Positions 1 through 8,439 of a DNA stretch of 10,464 bases are shown here, piece by piece (position 1 is the stretch's first letter; each line of letters begins with the position of its first letter). A program made the translations under genes and the position numbers. Under the pieces are notes generated by a model. The model was not told the origin of the DNA, did not search any database, and worked only from the letters and a program-made list of their open reading frames with translations. The stretch lies in contig NWUY0304045558.1 in assembly GCA_004151065.3 (NCBI GenBank), forward strand, positions 2,624 to 13,087, in the 5' to 3' direction. This DNA comes from Larix sibirica. Its lineage: Eukaryota > Streptophyta > Pinopsida > Pinales > Pinaceae.

Positions 1-1719
1 TTAGATATAGCATTTAAGATCCGATGCTCTAGTGTTTAGCAACACTGTTTGTAGGAATACTTGGTTTCGAGGACTAGAGGAGAACAATCACTGTGACTAA
101 AATCACACACTCCAGAGCCAAGACACAATGCAAACTAGGAATCTATCCAACACAGAGGTCTAGGTGGGGGAAGTCCTCAAGATCACTAACTAAGGTGTGA
201 GTTGGGATAAAACCAAAACTGGAAGATAACGAATGGACAGAGAAAATGACTAATGGTGCCATGGATAGCAAAGGCCCTAAAATAAGGGAATGGACAAGTC
301 AGTACTTCATGGAGTAAGGGTATGACCAACGAGTATATTCAAGAACCTCCTACTAATAGTAACCAACCACTTCTATTCTAAACAACAAGTAAGCATCAAA
401 TAAGATAGAGCCAACAACCATCATAATATACCCAGTCATAAACTACCTAGATAAGAGGAAGAGCACATCAACAACCCATATGTACCAAAATATACCTGCT
501 GGATCATATACCTGAGTCCCTGATCTGAACTACCTGAATCACACTGAAGCACTGCATCTGAATATAATATGGGCACTGTCATCAATCTGCTCTGGATGAT
601 AGAAGAATGGCTAACTCAGTCATCGACCTGGGGTCATGAGGCTCAGTCCTGACATGAGACTGAAAAATATATAAGCTCTAGGTCCACTGAATATGAGAGT
701 GATCATCAATATGTTGCTCATCATTTGTTGCTCTCACGCATAACATGCAAAAAGACTGGCTCAGAAATATACTTAAAATTGGTCTGCAATCATGGTAGCC
801 CGACTACTATGGATGTGATAACACTACCCACAAGGAATAGTGATAAGTTTCAATCCTTGAACCTCTAAGGAAATATAGAGAGAACTTTTAAATAATTGTC
901 GTTGAATACACCCTATTATTTTCCATATATACACATTACATTTGTAGAAACACATATGTTATATATATTTGTAGGAAATAGGAGCAACAATACAATTTAG
1001 CAAAGAAAATGAATGCTAAGAACAACACAATCAACATTAAATTACATTATGCTCAACTTGAAACTCCTAACCTGCATATTTGAAATACCATAGCAAAGAG
1101 GGAGTTTGCCATTTTCGCCAACCAAACTATTCTTTCACTATTTAACAGTCTTTGTACTTAGAATCTTGGATGAGGGAGTACTCCTTCACTAGTAGCTTAA
1201 GCAAATAAGGGTTCACTCGACATGCTGCTAAATGAGAGGGTACTCACACATCAAAGTCACAATTCAAATCTATGTACCAAGCTTTGATGGAATCATAACT
1301 TCATAGCTAAGAGATCATCCTCCAAATACTACCACAAATAAAATTCATATGTGCTCCCAAAGCCCGATGTTAGAGTAAACACACGGTTTGAAGTGCCTCG
1401 TTTACTTGCATTTAATTTAATTGGTCGCAAGATCCTCCCCATTGAAGGAGCGAGCAAGATGGTTCGACAACTACTTGTCGTTATTTCAATTTTTAAGTTT
1501 TACACTTACAAGTCCCATTCATAAAGATTTTGGGAGTAAGTCTTTTGTCTTAAAAAATTAATAAGAAATAAGAATTTGTTACAAATATTAAATGTTATAA
1601 TATTTGGAATTTAAATAATGGTGGAATTTCATCATAATACATAAAAAATTTAAAACATTTTCTTTATAAAATTTATAATCCAAAATAGAGTCATTGTATT
1701 GAATGGCTTCTATGATAAA
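1..1719. other. AT-rich non-coding DNA, no gene recognised
   Basis: No open frame of useful length and no protein motif was found on either strand. The sequence has scattered short symmetries only: a 6-bp perfect hairpin at 1465-1480 (CGACAA, loop CTAC, TTGTCG) and a 7-bp inverted repeat AGTAAAC (1374-1380) / GTTTACT (1400-1406). The stretch from about 1540 to 1760 is especially AT-rich. It could be intergenic DNA, a long intron or an old non-coding transposon remnant, and the sequence alone does not decide between these. Confidence 0.6.
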
Positions 1720-1794
1720 TAATGAAAGAGCTTTTTTAATATCTTTCTTACACATAGAGAAATAGTATACACCATTTAAATTTGAATTTGGTCT

Positions 1795-2540
1795 GGACTA
1801 TTTTAAACCACATCCTCAAGGATTTATTGATATGCCACAAAAATCTACACACAAAAAGTCTATGTTATTTGGAAAGTCATTATCCTTTCATTTAACCTGG
1901 TTGGCAAAGGCCTTGCATGGAAAGTGGGAGATGGTCAAAGCATTTGAGTGGGGGAAGATCCATGTATAAGGAGCTGGACTCTCCATTGACTTTTGAACCA
2001 TATGGTTTTGCAGCTTTCCTTAAAGGATTGATTACACTTAACCAATTTGTAGATCATGCAACATCCTCATTATTGGGACAAGGGTGGTTGAAATTCCACC
2101 TATTTTGGGTTTAGGGGAGAAGATAATAATCGTTGGGGAGATTTCATTGCTCTTTCCAAAACAAGTCATGTGTGTATCCAATAGTGTAAGGATACTTTAG
2201 TATGGACATTTGATCCTCATGGCACTTACTCTCCCAAAGTGGGCTACGTCATTTTTCTCTGAATGGTCTAGATGAAATATCCCATCTGGTGGAGGCGGGT
2301 GATATAGAAATTTCATTATCCACCAAAGGGAAAAATCCTTATGTGGTTTTTGCTCTATAAGAAAGCTTTGACCTAGGATGTTCTCCAAAGGAAGAATAGA
2401 GCAAGCCTAGGAAGATGTTATAAGTGCAAATGTGAAGAGGAGACGAACTATCATTTGATAGTGGAATGCAGTTTCGTGCAATAGGTATGGATAGATATAG
2501 AGTTAATAATAAGGACAAGGTGTTTGTGGGCTGGAACATC
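1795..2540 (+). pseudogene. LINE-A ORF2 fragment: post-RT region and zf-RVT module
   Basis: The stretch matches the ORF2 segment between RT and RNase H of plant LINEs. Recognisable pieces are 'KGLAWKVGDGQSI' (from about 1900) followed by a stop where the family normally has Arg (CGA to TGA), then 'VGEDP'. A frameshift near 1970 leads to 'TLNQFVDHATSS'. From 2197 a frame-1 stretch gives 'LVWTFDPHGTYSPKVGY' and, after stops, 'MWFLLYKKALT' and the zinc motif C-YK-C-KCEEETNY-H-LIVE-C, i.e. CX2CX8HX4C. This module is thought to bind nucleic acid and follows RT in plant L1 ORF2. Several TAG/TGA codons interrupt it (for example in KALT-stop-DVLQR, where Trp is normal). It cannot encode a working protein. 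Confidence 0.85.
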
Positions 2541-3237
2541 GATGGCTGAGTGTTTACGAATTTGGTGTTTCAATTTGTCATAAAATACCTACAGGGCATT
2601 GCCTCTTATCATTGGTGACAAATTTGGACAGGAGGAACTCCAGCCTTTTCGAGGATATACCTATTTCTTTGTTTCAACGTTCAAGTCAAAGTATAGTTAT
2701 TCTTCACAGCTTCCCTTGGGACAATCCAATACGCTCAATCTTTCAAGTGAAAGCAGAGCTAATAAATTGGAATGTTCCCTAGGAATTTTTCAATGGGGCT
2801 GCTAGAGAGATCTTAGTTCATGTGGTGTGGGAGTTATAATAAATATGTCCAAGGAGCATAGGACCAAGTTCAAAGCAAGGATCGAAATGGGCACAAACAA
2901 TTATGCTAAGTTGAGTGCACTCTGGCTACTGTTGAGTGTAGCATTGGAAAAAAAATCAAGTGCTTATAGGTATTCAGCGATGCGATGCTCATTATCAAAT
3001 GGATCAGAGAAGAACAAGTTTGTCCAAATATATATTTGGTGTCGCTTCTAGAGGAGACTAAAAGGTTAAAATCTTACTAGAGATTATCTCTTTTACACAT
3101 GTTTATAGAGAAAGGAATTACGAAGCAGATGAACTATCAAAGAGTGGGGTGAACTTGCAATGTGGAAGATGTATATAATGGAGGAGGTGGCAAGAATAAC
3201 TTTGAAGTACTATCATCTACCATTCCATGATCCTTAA
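2541..3237 (+). pseudogene. LINE-A ORF2 fragment: linker and decayed RNase H domain
   Basis: From about 2630 one frame reads through 'RRNSSLFEDIPISLFQ' to 'KAELINWNVP', a stop, then 'FFNGAA', the start of the RNase H fold. The family has FFDGA there, so the first catalytic Asp is Asn (2792-2794). 'CGVGVIINMSKEH' follows. The second acidic residue is Lys: 'YAKLSAL' against the usual AELxAL (AAG at 2908-2910). An A-run at 2948-2955 marks a frameshift, after which 'FSDAMLIIKW' keeps the third acid (GAT 2979-2981). One more frameshift near 3065 leads to 'THVYRERNYEADELSK' with the fourth acid (GAT 3128-3130). The tail 'MEEVARI' to 'PFHDP' ends at TAA 3235-3237. Two of four catalytic acids are lost, so it would be inactive even with the frame restored. 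Confidence 0.88.
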
Positions 3238-3560
3238 TTGTGAAGGGAAAAACAAGGCATATCATGAAAGTATCTTTCCTGCAATATCATAGGTAGGATT
3301 TGTGGCTATCCGACAGGATGCAAGTCTGGTAAAGTTTTGATTTAATGAATGTTTGAACTAGTAATTTTGAAGGAAGCAAATATTGTAATTGGTTATTTTG
3401 GGATTTTTACTACAGGATACCCAATGAAGTTTGGATATCGAATATGATGTTTTTGTGATTTTTGTGGAATTTATGAATTTAGAGACATGTTATATGCATC
3501 TGAAAAAATGTAACTTTGTTATATAAATAAATTTATGTTTTTTTTTTTGGAAAAAAAAAG
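3238..3560 (+). other. LINE-A 3' UTR and tail
   Basis: This runs from the ORF2 stop to the end of the element. It ends ATAAATAAATTTATG, then 11 T (3538-3548), GG, 9 A (3551-3559). The A-run is the expected LINE tail, and the AATAAA-like sequence just before it could act in polyadenylation. I see no clear equivalent of the hairpin found in the other two 3' UTRs. Confidence 0.75.
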
Positions 3561-3660
3561 TAATAAATAATTATAACAAGGTCAATAATAATACAAATAC
3601 AAAACAAAGGTAGATATGATGCAACCACCCTTAATAAAATAAATATTTGATTACAATGCA
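3561..3660. other. AT-rich spacer between two LINE copies
   Basis: About 100 bp between the A-tail of LINE-A and the point where base composition changes abruptly near 3660. It is almost all A/T, with stops in every forward frame. It presumably contains host DNA and any target-site duplications, but I could not identify a convincing one. Confidence 0.55.
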
Positions 3661-3705
3661 GGTGGGTCTAGGGTAATAATTGTTGGCCTCTACAGAGGTG
3701 CTTCA

Positions 3706-4480
3706 ATGAACTTGGCCACTTTCAACATCCGTGGGTTTGGTAGTGGCCCGAAAAGGGCTGCTCTCAAGCATTTTTTAGATACTTGCCATCCCTGTATTTT
3801 ACTTATCCAGGAAACCATGACCTCTGCTCTTGCGGCGTGTGACTACTTCCTTAAGATTAAACCCTCGTGGAAGGTTTGTGCGGTAAATTCGGCTAGTCTA
3901 TCGCGGGGCACCTTGGTGGCTTGGAATCTTGTTTTTGATAATATGCTTTCTTTCATCACACCAGCGGTTATTCTATTGGAAGGGTCCCTTAAGGGTTTGA
4001 ATCTTCTTGTCCGCGTACTAAATATTTATGGCCCTTATCACACCCGACAAGATCTTTGGGATACTATAAAGATTTCAAACCTATTGTTGTATGACTCCCT
4101 TATTGTTGCAAGGGATTTCAATTTCACTCTTTCAGCTAATGAGGTGTGGGGAGCGGGTAAGCTATGTGATCCCTTAGCTTACTACTTTTCTTCTTTATTC
4201 TCAGAAGCCAATCTTGTGGATATTGTTCCTAATGTACTATCCCCTACCTGGTCAAACGGTCGTTGTGGGAGTGCGGGGATTGCAAAGAGGTTGGATCGCT
4301 TTTTTTTGGCGGAGCAGTTGTGTGATAAGTTGGGATGTTATCGTACTTGACATTATTTGGTTGGCATTTCTGAGCACAAGGCAGTAATTTTACAACTGGA
4401 TTTTGATAATTCCTTCTGTGTTTCTCCCTTGAATTTTAATCTTGTATGGTTGGATGATGAGGCATTTTGTGGCTCTGTAA
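3706..4480 (+). pseudogene. LINE-B ORF2, N-terminal apurinic-type endonuclease domain
   Basis: EN nicks target DNA to prime reverse transcription. The start at 3706 is chosen because 'MNLATFNIRGFG' is the usual beginning of plant LINE ORF2. Exo-endo-phos landmarks, by residue: Asn7 in 'FNIRG', Glu36 in 'IQET', Tyr108 in 'IYGPY', Asp137 and Asn139 in 'RDFN' (family usually GDFN; Gly to Arg by one G-to-A), Thr181 in 'SPTWSN', Asp197 in 'RLDRFF'. TGA at 4348-4350 interrupts the domain, probably a former CGA Arg codon. The frame then continues 'HYLVGISEHKAV', where the family has S-D-H, so the catalytic-site Asp is Glu. After 'FNLVWLDDEAF' the frame is lost between about 4480 and 4505. Assignment is firm; activity is not expected. 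Confidence 0.93.
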
Positions 4481-5001
4481 GGGAACACTGGAAAGAGATC
4501 TTGTTGATTCTTGCTCCTCATCACTGAACATGATGGTTTGGAACTTAAATAAGTTACGATATTGGATAAAGTCTTGGGAGAAGAGAAATAAATTGGAGAA
4601 TATGGCTGCTCTGGAATCCATTGAATCCGAACTCCAGGTTGCTACTGGGGGAACTGATGTGGAATTCTTCTCGAAGGAAATGAAGGAGAAGATTTATTTC
4701 CTGGAGACTGCAAAAAAGAAGATTATGGGGCAGATTGAGGAGACTTGGAGGAAAAAAAGTAGGGCTACCTAGATAAAATCTGGAGATGAGAACACTAAGT
4801 TCTTTCATCAATTCGCTAATCAACGCAAAATCACCAATTCTAGTTGGGACATTCGAGTGAATGAGGACTTAGTGGTTACTGAGACTCCTAAACTGAAGCA
4901 GGTGGCATAGGACCATTTTCGTCAGCATTTTACTAAACATTATAGTGCTTAACTTGATCCAACAATTAAATGTTGTTCGCATTTTCCCTTGGCTTTTCAA
5001 T
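4481..5001 (+). pseudogene. LINE-B ORF2, linker between endonuclease and RT
   Basis: After a frameshift near 4480-4505 the coding frame is frame 3. It reads 'LNKLRYWIKSWEKRNKLE', an acidic/basic helical stretch, then 'KKSRAT', TAG (4770-4772), 'IKSGDENTKFFH'. The last part is the hallmark of this linker in plant LINEs (usual form W-hydrophobic-K-x-G-D-x-N-T-x-F-F-H), so the stop replaces the conserved Trp by G-to-A. Two more stops follow, TAG 4908-4910 and TAA 4950-4952 (the latter consistent with CAA Gln). The frame changes again near 4998-5002. The linker joins EN to RT and has no catalytic residues. Confidence 0.85.
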
Positions 5002-6298
5002 GATGAGGATTGTAGGTAGCTAAGTAAATTCATCACTATGGAAGAAGTTCATTCTGTGCTAAAATGTTTTGCCAGGGATAAGATTCCTAGACCAAATGGT
5101 CTGACTGTTGAATTCTACTTGCACTTTTTTTATTTGTTTGGTGAGGAGATCACGAAAGTTGTGGATGAGTCCAGACTAAAGGGATGGATCCCTAGTTATT
5201 TAAACTCAACTTACCTCACGCTTATCCCTAAGCGGGATCATCTGGTAGATCTAAACAACTACTGACCTATATCCCTTTGTAATTTACTTTACAAGATTAT
5301 TTCTAAGGTCATTGCAGAAAGAGTGAAACCTGTTATGGGAAGAGGCATATCGGAGGAACAATTTGGTTTTGTACCGGGCAGGAAAATTGTAGATGTTGTG
5401 GGGGTTGCCCAAGAATGTCTCCACTCCATCAAACGGAAAAAACTCAATGCTTTCATACTTAAAATGGACCTAGAGAAGGCTTATGAATATAGAGTTGACT
5501 GGCACTACCTCCATTTTATTCTCATCCAGACAGGCCTTAATTTTGAAGTTGTTAACTAGATCATGTGTTGTGTCACTACTGTGCGTTATGTTGTTTTAGT
5601 GAATGGATCCCCTACTACTTTTTTCAGTGGAAACCAAGGGATACGTTAGGCCCCTTTCTCCTTATCTCTTTGTGTTGGCTATTGAGGGGCGAAGTATTTT
5701 GATAAAGAATGCAGTCGAGGAAAAATGGATCAAAGGTATTAATATTACAAAAACTCTAATGATCTCACATATCCTATTTGTTGATGATGTATTGTTTCTC
5801 GGAGAAGGATCTGTAAGTGTTTGGCAGCATTTCGCCACTATTATTAATCTCTTTTGTGATGCTTCTAGTATGGTTGTTAGTGAACATAAATCGACTTTTC
5901 TATTTCACTGTGGGGATGTTGTGCTCATTGATCACATTGCCTGCTTGCTGCCCTATAAGATGGTTCATATTGCAGAAGGATTTTGTTACTTGGGCTACTT
6001 TTTAAAACCGAATGGTTATAAACTTAATGACTGGAACTGGTTAATTAAAAAAATTCAAAAGAGAATTAGTATGTGGTCTAACAAGTGTTTATCACTAGGA
6101 GGGCGACTTACTCTGGCGAGATCCATTCTGCAAAGCATCCCAGTTTTCTGGTTCTCTTTATTCAAAGTTCCAGCATCAGTAATATTGGTCATTTGCAAGA
6201 TTTTGTTTCACTTCTTATGGTCCGATGCCTTGGGAAGTCATAAGTTTCATCTAGCCTCGTGGGATATTCTCTCTCGCCCTTTGGAGTGTGGAGGCTAG
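5002..6298 (+). pseudogene. LINE-B ORF2, reverse transcriptase domain
   Basis: RT copies the element RNA at the nicked target. Frame 1 from 5002 gives 'MEEVHSVLKCFARDK' and 'PRPNG' (usual PGPDG; both changes are G-to-A), 'LTLIPK', then TGA at 5263-5265 in 'NNY-stop-PISLCN', where NYRPISLCN is near-invariant, so CGA became TGA. 'QFGFVPGR' follows, and motif A 'KMDLEKAY' with catalytic Asp (GAC 5467-5469). Just after it a 3-bp insertion turns KAYDRV into KAYEYRV. TAG 5557-5559 replaces a Trp. At 5644-5655 motif B 'RQGxPLSP' is hit by CAG to TAG plus a deletion of about 5 bp that shifts to frame 2. Motif C is 'FVDD' (5777-5788; usual FADD), both Asp intact. 'YLGYFLKPNG' and 'LGGRLTLARSIL' mark the thumb. 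TAG at 6296-6298 replaces Trp in 'CGGWGIRHL'. Confidence 0.94.
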
Positions 6299-6853
6299 GG
6301 TATCAGACATTTGAGTCTTTTTAACCATTCTCTCTGTGCTAAAAGTATGTGGAGAAGCTTTTTCGATACTGGTTTATGGGGAAAGCTTATTAGATGCAAG
6401 TATCTGAAGCGCTTACCTCTTGCGTTATGGATTAGAACCCACATTTGGAGCAGACCCTCGGATTCTCCTTTATAGCGTAGTCTTATGAATGTTATGCCTC
6501 TGGTAAACCGGGCTATTGCATGGACTGTTGGGAGAGGAACCCAGATTTTTGTTGGCATTGACCCAATTATGGGAATTGAGGACTACAATTTATCAAAGGC
6601 TCTTGTGGATATTCTTCATCAGCGGGATATTTTTGCGTTAAAACAGGCGGTTGTTTATGTTCGGGACGGATATACTACTTGGAGATCTTCCAGTGATCTT
6701 TTTTTGGAGGCCCCTCTTAAGTATGAATGAGATAGATTTGTATTGGCCCTGTTTCAGGCGGGCATACACTTATTTGAGTCCAAATACTCCCTGGTTTGGG
6801 GGTTCAACAATCAGTGTGGAATTGTTACGACGTGACTTGCTTATAATCTACAA
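6299..6853 (+). pseudogene. LINE-B ORF2, region between RT and zf-RVT
   Basis: Continues in frame 2 without any indel: 'GIRHLSLFNHSLCAKSMWR', 'AIAWTVGRGTQIFVG', 'DRFVLALFQAGIHL'. This is the standard post-RT segment of plant LINE ORF2; its 'WxVGxG' is the same landmark seen in LINE-A. Three stops interrupt it: TAG 6473-6475 (W in 'SPLWRSL'), TGA 6728-6730 (W in 'KYEWDRF') and TGA 6833-6835 (after 'GIVTT', consistent with CGA Arg). All are single transitions. The original residues are inferred from family pattern and reading context, not from an alignment. Confidence 0.85.
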
Positions 6854-7228
6854 ATGAACCAGCTTATGGAAGTAAAAACTCTTGGGTGGATAAAGTGCAT
6901 TTGGACCGGGAGAACGCCACTGAAAGTTAAGTGCTTTACTTGGCTTGCTTTTTATTATAAAATTTTGACATGGCCTAATTTGCATAAAAGAGGCTTTGAG
7001 GGACCTGGTATGTGTTGTTTATGTAAGGGAGTTGAGGAATCTACATCTCACTTGTTTGGATCTTGTTATTTTTACCTCTGTATCTGGTTCTCTCTGGAAA
7101 GTTTTTTTGGTATCAGTTTTCAGTGGAATGAGCAGAACTTTAGTTTAAATTTTCAGAGATGGATGTCCCTGCATTCTGAGTTCGAGTCCTTGGTGCCCTT
7201 TGTCATATGGGGGGTATGGAAGGCTTGA
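6854..7228 (+). pseudogene. LINE-B ORF2, zinc-binding zf-RVT module
   Basis: Still in frame 2. It contains 'WIKCIWTGRTPLKVKCFTW', the conserved W...PxKxxxFxW lead-in, then C-CL-C-KGVEESTS-H-LFGS-C, the CX2CX8HX4C zinc ligand set, identical in spacing to LINE-A and LINE-C. The module sits between RT and RNase H and probably contacts RNA or target DNA. It ends at TGA 7226-7228 in 'WGVWKA-stop-NGVLF', where the family has W-K-A-R-N, so this is a CGA to TGA change and not a real terminus. The ATG at 6854 is internal to ORF2. Confidence 0.9.
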
Positions 7229-7822
7229 AATGGTGTTTTATTTGATCAACTACACCCTTCTATTGAGGTGACGACCTCTCGAATCACTACTTTTTCCCTG
7301 GAACACAAAAAGGAGATGGTTAGAAAGAACAAAAGGCAGATTTGTTTTTCTGAGGAATCTTTCACCTATCCATTGGGTTATTTTGACAGGGCTTGCAATG
7401 AGGAGCGTTTTGGTGTTGGATGTATTTTGAAACTAAGCTCCAAACATGGCTTTCACCTGTATTTTAAGGCGGGCACTAGGACAAACGCTAGAGCAGAACT
7501 TCTAGCCTTATGGTGCCTTCTTAATTATGTTGCTTGTAGAGGGGTAACATCTTTACTCGTATTTGGAGACTCTAAATGCATTGTGGATTGGACTCTCGGC
7601 ATTTCTTCTCTCCACTCACTTAGACTGGAGCCATGGATGGACAAGGTTAAAACCTTGTTAACTGTTTTTTATCAGTTTTCTATTAATCACATCTTTAGAG
7701 AAGCCAATTCAGTTGTTGATGCTCTCTCAAAGTGTTCACTAGGAAACATGGATGGAAAACTACATGTGGAGGAATACCTGGATGGATCACTTGTGGAAAC
7801 TCACTGTTTGGATCTTATGTGA
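7229..7822 (+). pseudogene. LINE-B ORF2, C-terminal RNase H domain with intact active site
   Basis: RNase H removes the RNA strand of RNA/DNA hybrids; plant L1 elements gained it as an extra domain. The frame is open from after the stop at 7226 to TGA 7820-7822. The four catalytic acids are present: Asp in 'YFDRA' (GAC 7385-7387), Glu in 'ARAELLALW' (GAA 7496-7498), Asp in 'VFGDSK' (GAC 7568-7570) and Asp in 'VVDALSK' (GAT 7718-7720). The Gly of the usual YFDGA is Arg, a G-to-A change beside the active site. A short extension follows, with 'EE' twelve residues after 'LSK', ending 'CLDLM'. It has no start codon of its own and would be made only as part of ORF2. Confidence 0.92.
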
Positions 7823-8056
7823 GATCTTTATTGGTCTCTTGAGGCATATGTACTAAGGGTCTCCCTAAAAAAGAATCTTACAATACTTATTGTTTTGGTA
7901 TGATGGATTGTTTTGAATGTAGTTATGGAGGACTTGCTCTCTCCTTCTATATCAATTATGATATTTTGTTGAGAAGTTCCTCACTTCTCGTATGTAACCA
8001 TGTAATGAAGAATACAACTTTTAATCTAATATAAAGTTGGTTTTTTTTTATGTGTG
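7823..8056 (+). other. LINE-B 3' UTR
   Basis: The 234 bp between the ORF2 stop and the A-tail have no open frame. They contain a perfect 7-bp hairpin (7971-7989), an ATATAAAG sequence just before the T-tract that could serve as a weak polyadenylation signal, and a 9-T run at 8041-8049. In LINEs the 3' UTR end is the region the RT recognises to start copying. Confidence 0.75.
7971..7989 (+). promoter_or_regulatory. 3' UTR hairpin of LINE-B, possible RT recognition structure
   Basis: GAGAAGT (7971-7977), loop TCCTC, ACTTCTC (7983-7989): seven perfect pairs, extendable by a T-G wobble. Its 3' foot is 67 nt before the first A of the tail. LINE-C has a hairpin at exactly the same distance with a related but compensated stem. 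Function as an RT-binding element is inference. Confidence 0.5.
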
Positions 8057-8066
8057 AAAAAAAAAA
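8041..8066 (+). repeat. LINE-B T-tract/A-tail terminus
   Basis: Nine T, ATGTGTG, then ten A. The same T-run, short spacer, A-run ending closes LINE-A (3538-3559) and LINE-C (9019-9037, minus strand). The two runs could pair into a terminal A/U stem in the RNA. The last A marks the 3' end of the element. Confidence 0.85.
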
Positions 8067-8320
8067 GATGAGAAACCATCGAGAGATAGATAAACCACAC
8101 GGAGAGGAGCCTTAAGATAGTTTTTCCTTGCAATAAAGTGAGATGATGTGTTACACTGCCACGCACATAGATAATAGTGAAAGCCCTTAACTGCATTACA
8201 TGCGGATAAAATCAAATTATATTAATTTAATTTTGCATATCTAGTTTGAAATCATACATATTATGATTTAAAATCGCGGTAAATTCAATTGAATTCGACA
8301 TCAAATATTTGCATTTTGTA

Positions 8321-8439
8321 GACAGCTTGGCTACTCTACTTTTAACACATCAAACTAGAGAGCTTGGCAGCTACTTTAACACATCAAACTAGACAGCTTG
8401 GCAGCTACTCTACTTTTAATACACAAACTAGACAACTGG
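8321..8439. repeat. Imperfect tandem repeat, ~36-bp unit, about 3.3 copies
   Basis: Units begin AGACAGCTTGGC or a close variant and end ACACATCAAACT. Copy 1 is 8321-8356, copy 2 is 8357-8390 (AGAGAGCTTGGC; lacks about 7 bp of the CTACTCTACTTTT segment), copy 3 is 8391-8429 (ends ATACACAAACT), and a partial copy starts at 8430 (AGACAACTGG). Length differences come from small internal indels, typical of a minisatellite formed by slippage or unequal exchange. Confidence 0.85.

Larger units (their letters stand above)
1720..3560 (+). mobile_element. LINE-A: 5'-truncated, decayed plant L1-type retrotransposon
   Basis: This is the 3' part of a non-LTR retrotransposon. In order it holds the region after the RT (from about 1795), a zf-RVT module (2197-2490), a linker, an RNase H domain (about 2786-3142), a terminal stop at 3235-3237, a 3' UTR and a tail of 11 T, GG, 9 A. 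EN, RT catalytic core and ORF1 are absent, as expected of 5' truncation during target-primed reverse transcription. Reading frame is lost repeatedly, so this is the oldest of the three LINE copies here. The 5' limit is uncertain: a continuous frame from about 1720 resembles the region before 'YFKPH', while recognisable sequence starts near 1795. A possible 9-bp duplication ATAAATAAT (1715-1723 and 3563-3571) would put the start at 1724, but it is AT-rich and weak. Confidence 0.85.
3661..8066 (+). mobile_element. LINE-B: near-complete ORF2 of a plant L1-type retrotransposon, ORF1 missing
   Basis: A 4.4-kb non-LTR retrotransposon copy with EN, RT, zf-RVT and RNase H in the standard order, a 3' UTR of about 230 bp and a 10-A tail (8057-8066). 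ORF2 spans 3706-7822, about 1,370 codons, which suits a full plant L1 ORF2. The usual ORF1 (RNA-binding Gag-like protein) is absent: only about 45 bp of higher-GC sequence precede the ORF2 ATG, with AT-rich DNA before that. The copy is inactive: 13 in-frame stops, about three frameshifts and an in-frame 3-bp insertion. No target-site duplication was recognised, so the 5' boundary rests on the composition change and on ORF2 position. Confidence 0.92.

Noticed and set aside
1374-1480. Short inverted repeats as ends of a small DNA transposon (MITE)
   Set aside because: Arms are only 6-7 bp, the two pairs are unrelated, and no target-site duplication flanks them.
2197-2539. Minus-strand open frames over LINE-A
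   Set aside because: The plus strand here carries the recognisable zf-RVT module; the reverse frames are its shadows.
3640-3665. Intron acceptor-like sequence (TTGATTACAATGCAG) just before LINE-B
   Set aside because: No matching donor or upstream exon is recognisable; a pyrimidine-poor stretch before CAG makes it weak.
6854-7228. Separate small gene from the ATG at 6854, and another starting near 7268
   Set aside because: Both lie in the same frame as the rest of LINE-B ORF2, separated only by nonsense changes, so they are pieces of one broken ORF.
3615-8085. Target-site duplication for LINE-B (GATGCAACCA near 3618 against GATGAGAAACCA after the A-tail at 8067)
   Set aside because: The two differ by an indel and a substitution and the left copy lies about 40 bp from the inferred 5' end, so the match is not convincing.
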